Shown one piece after another: positions 1-8,764 of a stretch of DNA of 64,000 bases (the stretch's first letter is position 1; each line of letters opens with the position of its first letter). The notes beneath the pieces were generated by a model. It was given only the letters and a program-made list of their open reading frames with translations. It did not search any database and was not told the DNA's origin. Position numbers and translations under genes: made by a program. Source of the stretch: Fagopyrum homotropicum (Eukaryota > Streptophyta > Magnoliopsida > Caryophyllales > Polygonaceae); NCBI GenBank assembly GCA_033239125.1, contig BSWB01000001.1, forward strand, positions 29,353,501 through 29,417,500. The letters are read 5' to 3'.

Positions 1-22
1 TTTTGGAAATTTTGCCGGCCAC

Positions 23-29
23 TATAAAA
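23..29 (+). promoter_or_regulatory. TATA box of internal ORF3 promoter (E1)
   Basis: TATAAAA stands about 435 bases before the ORF3 start. TATA boxes occur at the equivalent place in E2 (20380), E3a (26465), E3b (37671) and E4 (51797-51804, minus). That five-fold positional conservation is the evidence for an internal promoter. The palindromes expected upstream fall outside the window. Confidence 0.6.
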
Positions 30-396
30 CCCACATTCTTCACAAACTTAACCAAAATTTTCCCCATTTCCACGACCTAGAAACCGAAAACCCTCCACCT
101 CTCTCAATTCCTCGTTTTCTAATCATTTTCAACGATTCTTCGTCCTAAACTGCAGCAAATCCAACCACGAACAGAATCCAAGCAACAAATCGAGTGGAAT
201 TCGATCAACAAACACGCATTTTGGATTTTTCAATCCGAAAAAGAGGTTATTCCTTTCTTCTTGATTTTCGCGGATTTGGTTCGTTTTTGCTATAGTTTTT
301 TAGGAAGAACTGATAAAAACCGGAAGGAATTAGATTAGGACTGCTTGTTGTGGTGATTGTTGGTGAATTTGCTGAGATTCACGAGTTTCTGAGACG

Positions 397-450
397 AACC
401 ACGGTCTCTGGGTAAACCACGGCCGTAATTTCCCAAGAACAGACCGTAAT
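397..450 (+). promoter_or_regulatory. palindrome cluster before ORF3 start (E1)
   Basis: Three motif units lie directly before the ORF3 start codon: a half-site ACCACGG, the near-palindrome CCACGGCCGTAA, and the half-site ACCGTAAT, with AAGAACAG between the last two. E2, E3a, E3b and E4 have clusters of the same architecture at this position, but with different palindrome arms. Confidence 0.7.
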
Positions 451-462
451 TTTTCTGCAAAA

Positions 463-2031
463 ATGGACTTTGTGAGGAGAATGCCGGGAAGGATAAAAGA
501 GAAAAAGGGAGAGCAAAACAAGAAAAGAAAGGGCAATCCCTCCACCTCTAGGGCACCACCACCCTCATCTCCCTCACTACCATCCTCACCTTCACCTCCA
601 TCTTCACCCCCTCACCCTAGCATCCCTACCATACATGAGAACCACCTTGATGCATTTGAGAGGATCACAAAGAGGACAGTGATAGGTCCTAGGTACTTGT
701 TGTTGGAGGATCTACATCCTCTCAACATAGTAGATGATCTTACATGGCTCTTGGATAGAGCCGGGTTGCTTGTCTTCACGAACATTCGTGAAGACGCCTA
801 CGAGGAGATTACCCGGGAGGTTGTGACGTCCTTCGAGCACAACCACGTAGATAGGACCGTCTCCTTCCGTCTCATGGAACGAGACTATCATTTGAGCATT
901 GTCGAGTTTGGGACCATTTTCGGGTTCCATGAGACCTATAACGGTCGATTTCCGAGCGGAGTTTACCCCAAGGATTTTTGGGAGGAAGTAGCCATGATTT
1001 ACGTCGACGAGGACCGTTGGCAACCCGCCGATACCAAGGCTAGATTGATGTACCATCTAGCCTTGAAGATAGCTCACCGTGTTCTTTCGGAGTGTCTCTT
1101 TCCTAGGACGGAGACGCCCCAAAAGATCAAGACGGATGAGCTATTCTTGCTCTATTGTATGCTTTACGGTCGCCGTGCAGATTGTGCCACTCTTTTGGCG
1201 GCTACGATGAGTAAACTGAAGAACAAGAAGAATGGGAACATTGGATATGGTGGGATAGTGACCCACATTGCTAGGACGTTCGGTGTTGACTTTTCTGCTT
1301 GCACCCGTATACCGGCGGTTCCCTTAGGGCTACATGCTTTTATGTTTAGGGGACTCATCTTCCCCACACATAGAGGTCCGCCTTATGCGGGCATGCCTTG
1401 GGAGACTAGGACGGGTAGAGGGATTGAGTGGCTGCCGGAGTATTCCATTGTGGCAGGACGCCACAATTGGAAGGAGACGTTCGCTGTGATGCATGCGAAC
1501 AGGCTAGTGGCTCCCCCTTACGTTCCACCACCGGTTGTGGATGAGGAGGACATGGGAGATCAGTACGAGAGTGGTGGAGGAGCGGAGCAGGAGTTCGGCA
1601 CGTTCCCGGATCAGCCGGAGGCGGCCCCGGATGTACCTAGGCGCTCTCCACGTCCAGCTAGAGCTTCAGGCTCGTCATCTCGCCGCGCTAGCGTGAGTGA
1701 GAGGCCCACATGGATGACTACACCTCCCACTTGGTATGACACACCCCCTCCTTGGTCCACGGCGCAGCCAGCAGCACCACCACCGCCACCAGCACCAGCA
1801 CCATCCGATGCTCCATCATGGTACAGTCACGCCTCGGGATGGTACGAGCAGATGCCGGATTGGGCTACCGTACTTTCGGAGAGAGTCGGAGCGCTAGAGA
1901 TCCGGGCGGATGCTAGAGACGGACGCTTGGACGACCTTGACCACATGATGAGGGACGTCTACCGCCAGCAGTTCGGGCGGTACTATGATCCGAGTTTCTC
2001 TCCATTCCCACCTCCACCGGCGCCGCAGTGA
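463..2031 (+). CDS. ORF3 protein of Athila-like element, intact
   Basis: This 522-residue frame occupies the place after pol where Athila elements carry their extra ORF. It resembles the Athila ORF1/transposase-like family of unknown function; that assignment is from memory. Residues 1-30 are strongly basic and could be a nuclear signal. Residues 30-55 are Pro/Ser-rich. A conserved globular region (about 56-345) includes TETPQKIKTDELFLLYCM and VTHIARTFGVDFSAC, both matched in E2, E3a and E4. A Pro-rich linker and a C-terminal helical segment end near MMRDVYRQQFGRYYDP. I see no signal peptide and no membrane segment, so a viral envelope role is not supported. The first ATG follows the palindrome cluster, and homologues share the MDFVRR or MDIVKR start. 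It is the only unbroken ORF3 in the window. Confidence 0.8.
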   Translation: MDFVRRMPGRIKEKKGEQNKKRKGNPSTSRAPPPSSPSLPSSPSPPSSPPHPSIPTIHENHLDAFERITKRTVIGPRYLLLEDLHPLNIVDDLTWLLDRAGLLVFTNIREDAYEEITREVVTSFEHNHVDRTVSFRLMERDYHLSIVEFGTIFGFHETYNGRFPSGVYPKDFWEEVAMIYVDEDRWQPADTKARLMYHLALKIAHRVLSECLFPRTETPQKIKTDELFLLYCMLYGRRADCATLLAATMSKLKNKKNGNIGYGGIVTHIARTFGVDFSACTRIPAVPLGLHAFMFRGLIFPTHRGPPYAGMPWETRTGRGIEWLPEYSIVAGRHNWKETFAVMHANRLVAPPYVPPPVVDEEDMGDQYESGGGAEQEFGTFPDQPEAAPDVPRRSPRPARASGSSSRRASVSERPTWMTTPPTWYDTPPPWSTAQPAAPPPPPAPAPSDAPSWYSHASGWYEQMPDWATVLSERVGALEIRADARDGRLDDLDHMMRDVYRQQFGRYYDPSFSPFPPPPAPQ

Positions 2032-2112
2032 TTGATGCATGATCGTTGTTTTAGACATTCCCGCCACCACTTGTGAGTTTCTTTTTCTTTTCTTTCTTTT
2101 GTTCTTTCTTTT

Positions 2113-2151
2113 GAACATTAGGGACAATGTTCGTCCTAAGTATAGGGTGGG
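2113..2151 (+). other. stem-loop plus PPT-like tract, proximal copy (E1)
   Basis: A perfect 7-bp stem, GAACATT and AATGTTC, closes an AGGGAC loop. The purine-rich AAGTATAGGGTGGG follows. The same loop and tract recur next to the 3' LTR at 3341-3374 with entirely different stem arms. Confidence 0.6.
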
Positions 2152-2699
2152 ATGTACTAAAAGTTTGTAATAACTCTACTCTCTATGTTTGCTTTCATTC
2201 GAGACTATCGTTGCATCTTCATTATGTGTTACACGTTTCCTTATTGCATTGCATGAAAAATGACTTGAAAAAACCATAAAAATTGAAAAATTTTGAAAAA
2301 TTTTGTGCTTCTAATGAATTGAGATGATTTCCATGATAATCTACTTGTGAATTGAGTTTGATGACAATTGCATGCTTAAAAGGATTGTGATTTGAAAAGA
2401 AATTGAATGAATGAATTCTACCTCTTTTGCAAGTTTTATAATGTGAGAATGTTACCTAAATCATGCTAGAAAATTGAAGTTGAAATCATGTTATAAGTTC
2501 CTATACTTCCTTTTGAAATGATTAAGGCAATTCAATACTTTCTTTCTTCTTTCCTTGATCATCTAGCTCCTCATTGAAATATTAGCCTCCTTTACCTATC
2601 CGGGAATTTGGAGAAGTGAATGAGAAAAAGGCATGTTTGATGTGGGAGGGCCATGAGAGCAAATATTTGCAATCAATTGAATAGAAAGAAATTGTAGGT

Positions 2700-2900
2700 T
2701 TGGGGAAGTCAATCATGACGATGAGTAACTCGGCACCATTCACATAGCCGGGTGTTTGTGTCTTGCCAAAGTCGGATTGAGTGATATTCCTAGCGGATTA
2801 TGGTATGTGCGCTAAGGGTTTGAGGCATCTCTTGAAAAAAAAAAAATTTGAGAAACGCCGATCTCCTAGGCTTCGGTTTTTGTGCACCTCTATCCATAAC
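2700..2900 (+). other. conserved structured 3' noncoding element (E1)
   Basis: This block is almost unchanged in E2, E3a, E3b and E4, although the sequence around it differs. Hairpin A pairs ACTCGGC (2728-2734) with GCCGGGT (2747-2753). Hairpin B pairs CCGA (2858-2861) with TCGG (2873-2876) around TCTCCTAGGCT. Changes in the E3 copies mostly keep these pairs, which points to a structured RNA. Its function is unknown; packaging, 3' processing or translation control are possible. Confidence 0.6.
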
Positions 2901-3340
2901 TCCAAAAGTAAATTCGAGAAGTGAAAAGAAGAGAGCGAAGCTCTAAGTTGAAGTGTTGCGGAAACCGCATAAGAAGAAGAAGGTAGTTATCCACTTTCCC
3001 GGATTTATGCACCACTTTCCCTTAAAGTTTTCCCCTCCCTTCCATATTCTAGACCTCTTCTTTGAAAGTCCTTAAGATCAAAAGAATGTTATATGACTTG
3101 GTGATCTAAATTGAAGTTTCTTGTGAATGATTTTGTTAATGTTTGAAGGTTATAATGCTTATTTAGAAGTTGAGTTGATTCATGAATTTTCTTTACCTTT
3201 TACTCTTTGATTAAGTGTGTGAAAGTTTGAAAAACGATTGAAGCAAGGTTTGAGAATGATCTATTCTTTAGAAGTCACATTCATCCAAAAGAAGGTACAC
3301 ATATTTCATCCTAACTCTTGTTTAAAGCTTTTTGAAAGAC

Positions 3341-3379
3341 CTTGCTTAGGGACCAGCAAGTGTTAAGTATGGGGTTATT
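3341..3379 (+). other. stem-loop and polypurine tract before 3' LTR (E1)
   Basis: CTTGCT pairs with AGCAAG around TAGGGACC. AAGTATGGGG (3365-3374) follows and ends just before the LTR. This is the expected plus-strand primer position. Confidence 0.7.
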
Positions 3380-3665
3380 TGTTAGCATGAAATATTGTGA
3401 TATTTTAGGCACGTTTTCTAAACGTATTTGATTCATATTGATAGTCTTTGATTGAACTTTGTGCATATGAGAGCTAGTATTACCTATATTGTCGATATGG
3501 ATGTCTACACTAGTTCTATGTTGATTATAGGTGATTTGGAGCTATTTCCGAACGGAAACGAGCAAAGGAGAGTTGAGTTGATATGTCCATAGATTGAGGA
3601 CACTCTTTGGAAGCAATTTGGAGTCTTAGTTTGAGGAATGCACGAGTTTAGGGAAGAATCACGTT

Positions 3666-3934
3666 CTTGCCCTAAATTACGCCCTAAAATACGGCCGTAT
3701 CACAAACCACGTTCAGAATTACGGCCGTGGATTTGGAGTCAGAAATCCATGTTCATTCCAGGGGATTACACGGCCGTGGAACATATGTTGCAAACCGTAA
3801 TTGTTTCCACGCCCTAAATTACGGTCGTGGAACACTTCCACGACCGTGATCTTGGCGAATCTTTTTGCCACACTTTGAAGCCACGATCTTTTAAAGATTG
3901 GGCCGGGCCGACATTTTGCCCTACACTATAAAAA
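3666..3934 (+). promoter_or_regulatory. LTR promoter with palindromes and TATA box (E1)
   Basis: At least five CGGCCG, CGGTCG or CGACCG palindromes with CCA/TGG-type arms lie at 3666-3857, for example ACACGGCCGTGGAA near 3770 and TTCCACGACCGTGA near 3838. A TATA box, TATAAAAA, follows at 3927-3934. Palindromes directly upstream of a TATA box also occur in the solo LTR, in E4 and before ORF3. Confidence 0.65.
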
Positions 3935-4529
3935 GACGGACGAAGCAAGATTCCGTCACCTCGCTTACGACCTTGGCTACGACCTCGCTTACGACCTTCG
4001 CTACCCGTTTGCCCTCATTCTTCGCCGCTTAGACACGAAGACGTTTTGCTTAGCTTGCTTGGAATCAATTGACATCTCTTTGAAGAGATCGAAGTTCGTT
4101 TTTGGAATTCCTCTAATCTCGCACTTTTGGTGGAGATTGCTGTTGAGATCTCCGGATTTGCGGAAGATCGTAGTTCTTGGAAGATTTTGCAAGAAGATCT
4201 CTCTTCTTGATTAGGTTCGATTTGGAAAACGGATTGACATCCCGTTTTCTTTTCTTTCCTAGGGTTACGATTATTTGTTCTATTGTGAATCTTTTGACAT
4301 TGCTTATTCCCTTTGTGACTTTGAGATTGAATTGAAGAGTATTGAAAGTTCTTGAAAGTTTTCATCTTTTTATCTTTTAATTCTTGAATTGATATCAATA
4401 TGACTGTTATTGGCTAAAAGCTCTAAACAATTCTAAGGTGAAGGGTTGATAGTTGTGGCTTAGATGATGATAGATCGATCGCAAATAGATTAGACCCTGA
4501 GAGTTAGAGAATTGTCGTCGACAACCCTA

Positions 4530-4586
4530 AATTACGGTCTGTTCTTGAGTCCACGGCCGTGGAACCTCAAGAACTAACCGTGATTT
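4530..4586 (+). promoter_or_regulatory. palindromic triplet module in LTR (E1)
   Basis: A half-site ACGGTC, the spacer TGTTCTTGAG, the full palindrome CCACGGCCGTGG, the spacer CTCAAGAAC and the half-site ACCGTGA follow in order. The two spacers are reverse complements, so the whole module is one long imperfect palindrome. E2 (13064-13118) and E4 (47363-47420) have the same module. Confidence 0.7.
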
Positions 4587-5181
4587 CCCTTAAGTCTACG
4601 AATCTGCTTTTACTTTAATCTAAAGTTAAAGATTTGCTTTAGCTTAGTTTAGACTTGTCTTTTCTAGGTGGTAGTGAAGCCTCAACAACCTCTACCTCGA
4701 TTGTGAGCTTCAACAACCTCAATCGGTTAAGTTAGTCTTGATCCTTGGATTATAAGTTTGGGTATTTGACACTAATTCTCGCCTCTAGAATCCTTCTATA
4801 TTGAGCCTCAACAACCTGTATAGAGAGTGTCTTGTAGGTGAGTTATATAAGGTTTTTGGAACTTCACCGTACGATTACCTTACATTAGTATACCTTTGCA
4901 TATCTCAACTCTGTCTTTATATCATTTAGTATATCTTGAATCGATTGCCACAATTAGATACCTGGATCTTTAGGATTGTTGTTTTCCCAATAATTTGCAA
5001 AACTCTTACATTTACTTGCTTGATAATCTGCAATCGAGTTCGTTTCCCCCAAATCCCTGTGTTCGATACTCTGGAATTCTTGCTTAACTATATCGATCCG
5101 TACACTGCGGGTTCGCTGCTTGATTCTAGTTTTATAAATTTAAAACTTATTTGCACACACCTCTAGGGGCGAACAAGTTTT

Positions 5182-5199
5182 TGGCGCCGTTGCCGGGGA
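5182..5199 (+). other. tRNA-Asp primer-binding site at the right end of E1
   Basis: TGGCGCCGTTGCCGGGGA is an exact 18-base complement of the 3' end of tRNA-Asp. It lies 6 bases after the LTR terminus, as in E2 and E3b. The leader that follows GGGGA in E2, E3b and E4 (starting TTTGGT or CTTGGT) is absent; the sequence changes exactly at the end of the 18-base match. See findings. Confidence 0.85.
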
Positions 5200-8100
5200 A
5201 CTAAGCCATCTGGCCCTTTTTGTCAGTAAGGTAGTGTTTCTTCCCAACAAGACCTTCCTCTTTCTGGTGCTGAAAGAGTGGAAGTGGAGGCTATAGTAAT
5301 GACCTCAGTGATACCTGAGGAGCATGGATCTGACATTGAGTGATGAAATATAGAGGAGCTACGAGTGTTAGCTGTTATAGGTACCATTCTCGTTAATGGT
5401 TTACCTGGTGGAGTTTTGCTTGTTGTGAGGGCTATGCACGTCATGTCTTTCGATGCATGCGTTAATGGTTGAATTTTGGTATATAGTAGAAGGTGGATTT
5501 TCCTTTATTGGATTACCTTTTTGGGTCTGAGATACCCGTGAGATGCATGTTTGTTCCCTTATTTCAGGGACTCGTGTATGATTGCAGACTTCTTTGTCAT
5601 GTCTAGGTGCATGAGGAAGTCATTATGTGTATGGTTTGGATGAATAGATATCATGTGGTGTTAGCTTTTAATAGTAAGACTATTATAGTCTTTACTGAGT
5701 TGAGTTAAATAGAGGTCTTATAAGGTTAAGACCTTTGAAGAGACGGGTTTGTCATCAGGACTGTACGAACAGCGAGCTGATAGCACAGGGATGTGACGCC
5801 TTCTAGTGTTTTACCATGAAGGAGCGAGATAGTCCAACATTGGAAGGTATTCCAACTGTTTATGAGTTTATAGATGTGTTACTGAACCGTCTAGTTGCCA
5901 CCTCAGCGAAGTGTGGACATTGTTATTGAGTTGAAGTATGATACAAGATTGAATGGGAAAGCCACATTATACAGTGCTTGTTGAGATATTGTACTAGTAA
6001 CTTGAAAAGTTGACTGAAACGGGCTTCTTTTACCCTAGTGGGTTCCATGTTCCGTATTGACAACCTGATAAGTTAGCTTCAAGAAGCAATTGTGTTTTCA
6101 TGATTCCTTTGTGCTCAAGATATCCCTAGTCATGAATGAGAGAGCAACACGTGTATGAGATAGCATCCCATACCCGTTATGGACACTACGAGTTTGTAGT
6201 GATGTCATTTGGGTTGACGAATGCTTTAGTAGTTTTTATGGAGTTGATGAACAGTATCTTCATCGACTTCCTTGATTAGTTGGTGGTGGACTTCATGGAT
6301 GACATGTCGGTATACTCTCATAGCAGAGAATAGTAGACCGATCGTCTGAGGACCTCTGCAGATTTCGAGAGATAGAGAGTTGTATGCTACGCTCTCTAAG
6401 TGTAAGTTGAGATGCCAGTGGTAGCCTTTTTAGGCCATGTTGTCTCCGCCAGTGGGATCATGGTTGACCTGGCGAGAATTAAGTATGTTGTAACATGGGA
6501 GATACTGATGAACATTAAGGAATACGTAGTTTTCTCGGCTCAGCCGATTGCTACCAATGCTTTGAGGAAGGATTTTATATGATTACATATTCATTTGCGA
6601 GTCTTTTGAGAAGACCACCATAACTATGTGATGAAAGCAGTGTGTCTAAGTTCTAAAGAGTTGAGAAGGCATTTGACCTCTGCTTCCATTCTGTTGTAGT
6701 TAGAAGATTTTTGGGATCTCGTGATTTACGGTGATACATCCTAGCTAAGTCTAAGATGCGTATTACAACAGAGGAATAGGGTTATTGATATGTGTGTTTA
6801 CAACTGAGAACGTATAATGAGAACTACCCGACTCATGATTTAGAGTTAGTAGTGGTAGTTCAAGCCTTTAAGTGTGAAGACCGTACCGGTGTGATCTTCA
6901 TGTCAGATTTCTATAGATCATAGAAATCTGAAGTATATTTTATGCAACAGGGGTTGAATAATTGCCAGTGTTAAGAGCTTAACTTGATCAAGACTTTGAC
7001 TTGAAGATTCCATATCATTCAGAGAAGTTGAATGTTGTTGCTGATAAATTGAATGGAAAGACGCTCCAAGAGAAGATGATTGTGAGACTGATAGTTCAGC
7101 CTCAGCTTTAGAGAGATCTAGCTTGGCTAGAGTTGGACAATCAGTTCCTTGATAAGGATAACCATTTATACCTCAGCGGTTCTACCTGGTTTATTGGATG
7201 AGGTCCAACAGAAGCAGGAGACCTGCCGGGCCTTGACAAGGTTTAGAGAAAGGATGTCTCGTACTGAGGCACCATAGTTCTCCATGGGAGTAAATGGACT
7301 AATGAAGAGTCATGACCACTTTTGTGTACCTGCTGATGCATATGGAGACATAGAATATTATGGTATACCCACTATATGCCTTATTCAGTACATTCGGGTA
7401 CGAATAAGATGTACCACGAGATGAGACAATTATATTGTATGAAGCCGATATTACCAGATTTGTGATATAGTATGTGACCTGTCAGCAGGTCCATATAGAG
7501 TATTTCCGATCTAGAGATAAGTCCTACCCACTATCAGTGCAGTAGTAGAATTTGGGAGGGCAGATCTATGGACTTTGTTATGGGATTGTGACCCAGTAGA
7601 AGATTGATGTTATCTGGATTGTTGGTAACAAATTAATGAAACCGGCACGTTTCATTTCTATAAGAAGGACGTGGCTAGTGAATGAATTGGCTGAGGAGTA
7701 CACTAGACAAATAGTGAGACTCCATGGTATACCGAGAACGATCATTTCTGATCGAGATGGATGTTTTTACTTTGAGATTTTAGGCAGCAAATTCAGGCTG
7801 CTTTGGGGACGAGTTTGTACCTGATGACTACACTTCACCCCTGACAGATGGTCAGTTAAAGAGGATCATCTAGATTTTAAGAATCTAATATAAGTTGTAA
7901 GTTGAATGGGAAACGTGGATGATTATATTACCTTCCATTATTGAGTTATTATATAACAGTGATTGACGTTTATCTTCGGGAATGTCCTTGAGAAGCATTG
8001 TATGGGCGTAGATGCCATACACCTTTATGCTAGAAGTGATCTAGTAGTAGTAGTGGAAATAACACATGACCAGACTCAAGATTTTATAGTTCGAGTAACG

Positions 8101-8620
8101 ATGATTAAAGGTAGAGTGTTGTCTCTACATAGTCGCCAGATTGTGTGTGTAGACAAGAGGTGTTAACCTCTAAAGTTCAAGTGAGAGTTCATGTCCCGCT
8201 GGAGGTATCTCAGCTGTGAGACGTTAGTTGTGTTATTATGGAAAGGGGAACTGAGTTTCTAATATGTCGGTTACTTGAGATCTTGATCAGTTTTGTGAAG
8301 GCAACATGATGTTTAGCTTTGCCTCTGAGATTATAGGATATTCACCCAGTGTTTCGTATGTCTCAACTGAGAAAGTATATACCAGACTCGAGACACCTTG
8401 TGAGTTACGATGATTTGGTGGTTGAGTCCAACCACACTTTTGTTTAGCATTCGATTACATTCTTGGAATGAGATATGAAACGCTTGCATTCGAAAGACAT
8501 TCCCATATTGAGGATATAATGGTCGAGGTGAAGATCTGAAGAGGCTATGTGAGAGACTGAGGATAGTGTCCTGAGGAACTATCCAGATTATATGTTGGGA
8601 CAAACCCATTTGTGAGAGCA
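5200..8620 (+). pseudogene. remnant of C1 pol (PR-RT-RNaseH-IN-chromodomain)
   Basis: No long frame survives, but translations in shifting frames are recognisable. A protease-like GTILVNGLP lies near 5380, where the catalytic Asp region is not preserved. The RT stretch near 6170-6310 contains GHYEFVVMSFGLTNA and later FMDDMSVYS. A zinc-finger region of integrase lies near 7375-7490 and the integrase core near 7560-7830. Chromodomain-like sequence lies at 8390-8600. Stops and frameshifts are dense and TG/CA-rich codons are common, which fits deamination of methylated cytosines. The short frames at 7636-7824 and 7963-8166 are fragments of this. It cannot encode a working polyprotein. Confidence 0.75.
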
Positions 8621-8764
8621 CGAGTATATCTTAGTGCTATCTTGATGAATGTTGTGCTTATGTGCTTATATGCTTATATGCCTTGATGTGTTATTCCATG
8701 CTAGTTGTGATGTGATTTATGATCTTAGTAGATCTTGATGTGCTAGCGTGATGTATGCTATAGC

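Larger units (their letters stand above)
2032..3379 (+). other. 3' noncoding region of E1
   Basis: This 1.35 kb stretch has no credible gene. It is AT-rich and bounded by two stem-loop plus polypurine modules (2113-2151 and 3341-3374). It contains the conserved structured block at 2700-2900. The same layout occurs in E2, E3a, E3b and E4. Confidence 0.75.
3380..5175 (+). repeat. LTR of E1 (1796 bp)
   Basis: The LTR starts TGTTAGCATG after the polypurine tract and ends GAACA before AGTTTT and the PBS. It has a TATA box at 3927, palindrome clusters at 3666-3857 and 4530-4586, three CAACAACCT repeats (around 4680, 4708 and 4804), and the conserved U5 box GATCCGTACACTGCGGGTTC near 5095. It is longer than the E4 LTRs (1679 bp), to which it is clearly related. 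The short frame at 4936 is not considered a gene. Confidence 0.85.
1..5199 (+). mobile_element. E1, 3' part of an Athila-like Ty3/gypsy element
   Basis: This is the right-hand part of an Athila-like LTR retrotransposon. It holds, in order, an internal TATA box, ORF3, a 3' noncoding region, a polypurine tract and an LTR. Its gag-pol and 5' LTR would lie left of position 1. It belongs to the same family as E4, because both carry the CCACGGCCGTGG palindrome and their LTRs start TGTTAGCATG. The right end is odd: the LTR is followed by a full tRNA-Asp primer-binding site, and then by decayed chromovirus sequence instead of the usual leader. I infer that E1 inserted into C1. Confidence 0.85.

Noticed and set aside
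463..2031. Viral envelope glycoprotein
   Set aside because: The position fits an env-like ORF, but there is no signal peptide, membrane segment or Cys-rich ectodomain in any of the copies.
2700..2900. C/D-box snoRNA
   Set aside because: ATGATGAG resembles a C box in some copies, but no convincing D box or terminal stem was found at the right distance.
5182..5199. tRNA-Asp gene fragment
   Set aside because: Only the 18-base complement of the tRNA 3' end is present, next to LTR ends, which is a primer-binding site.
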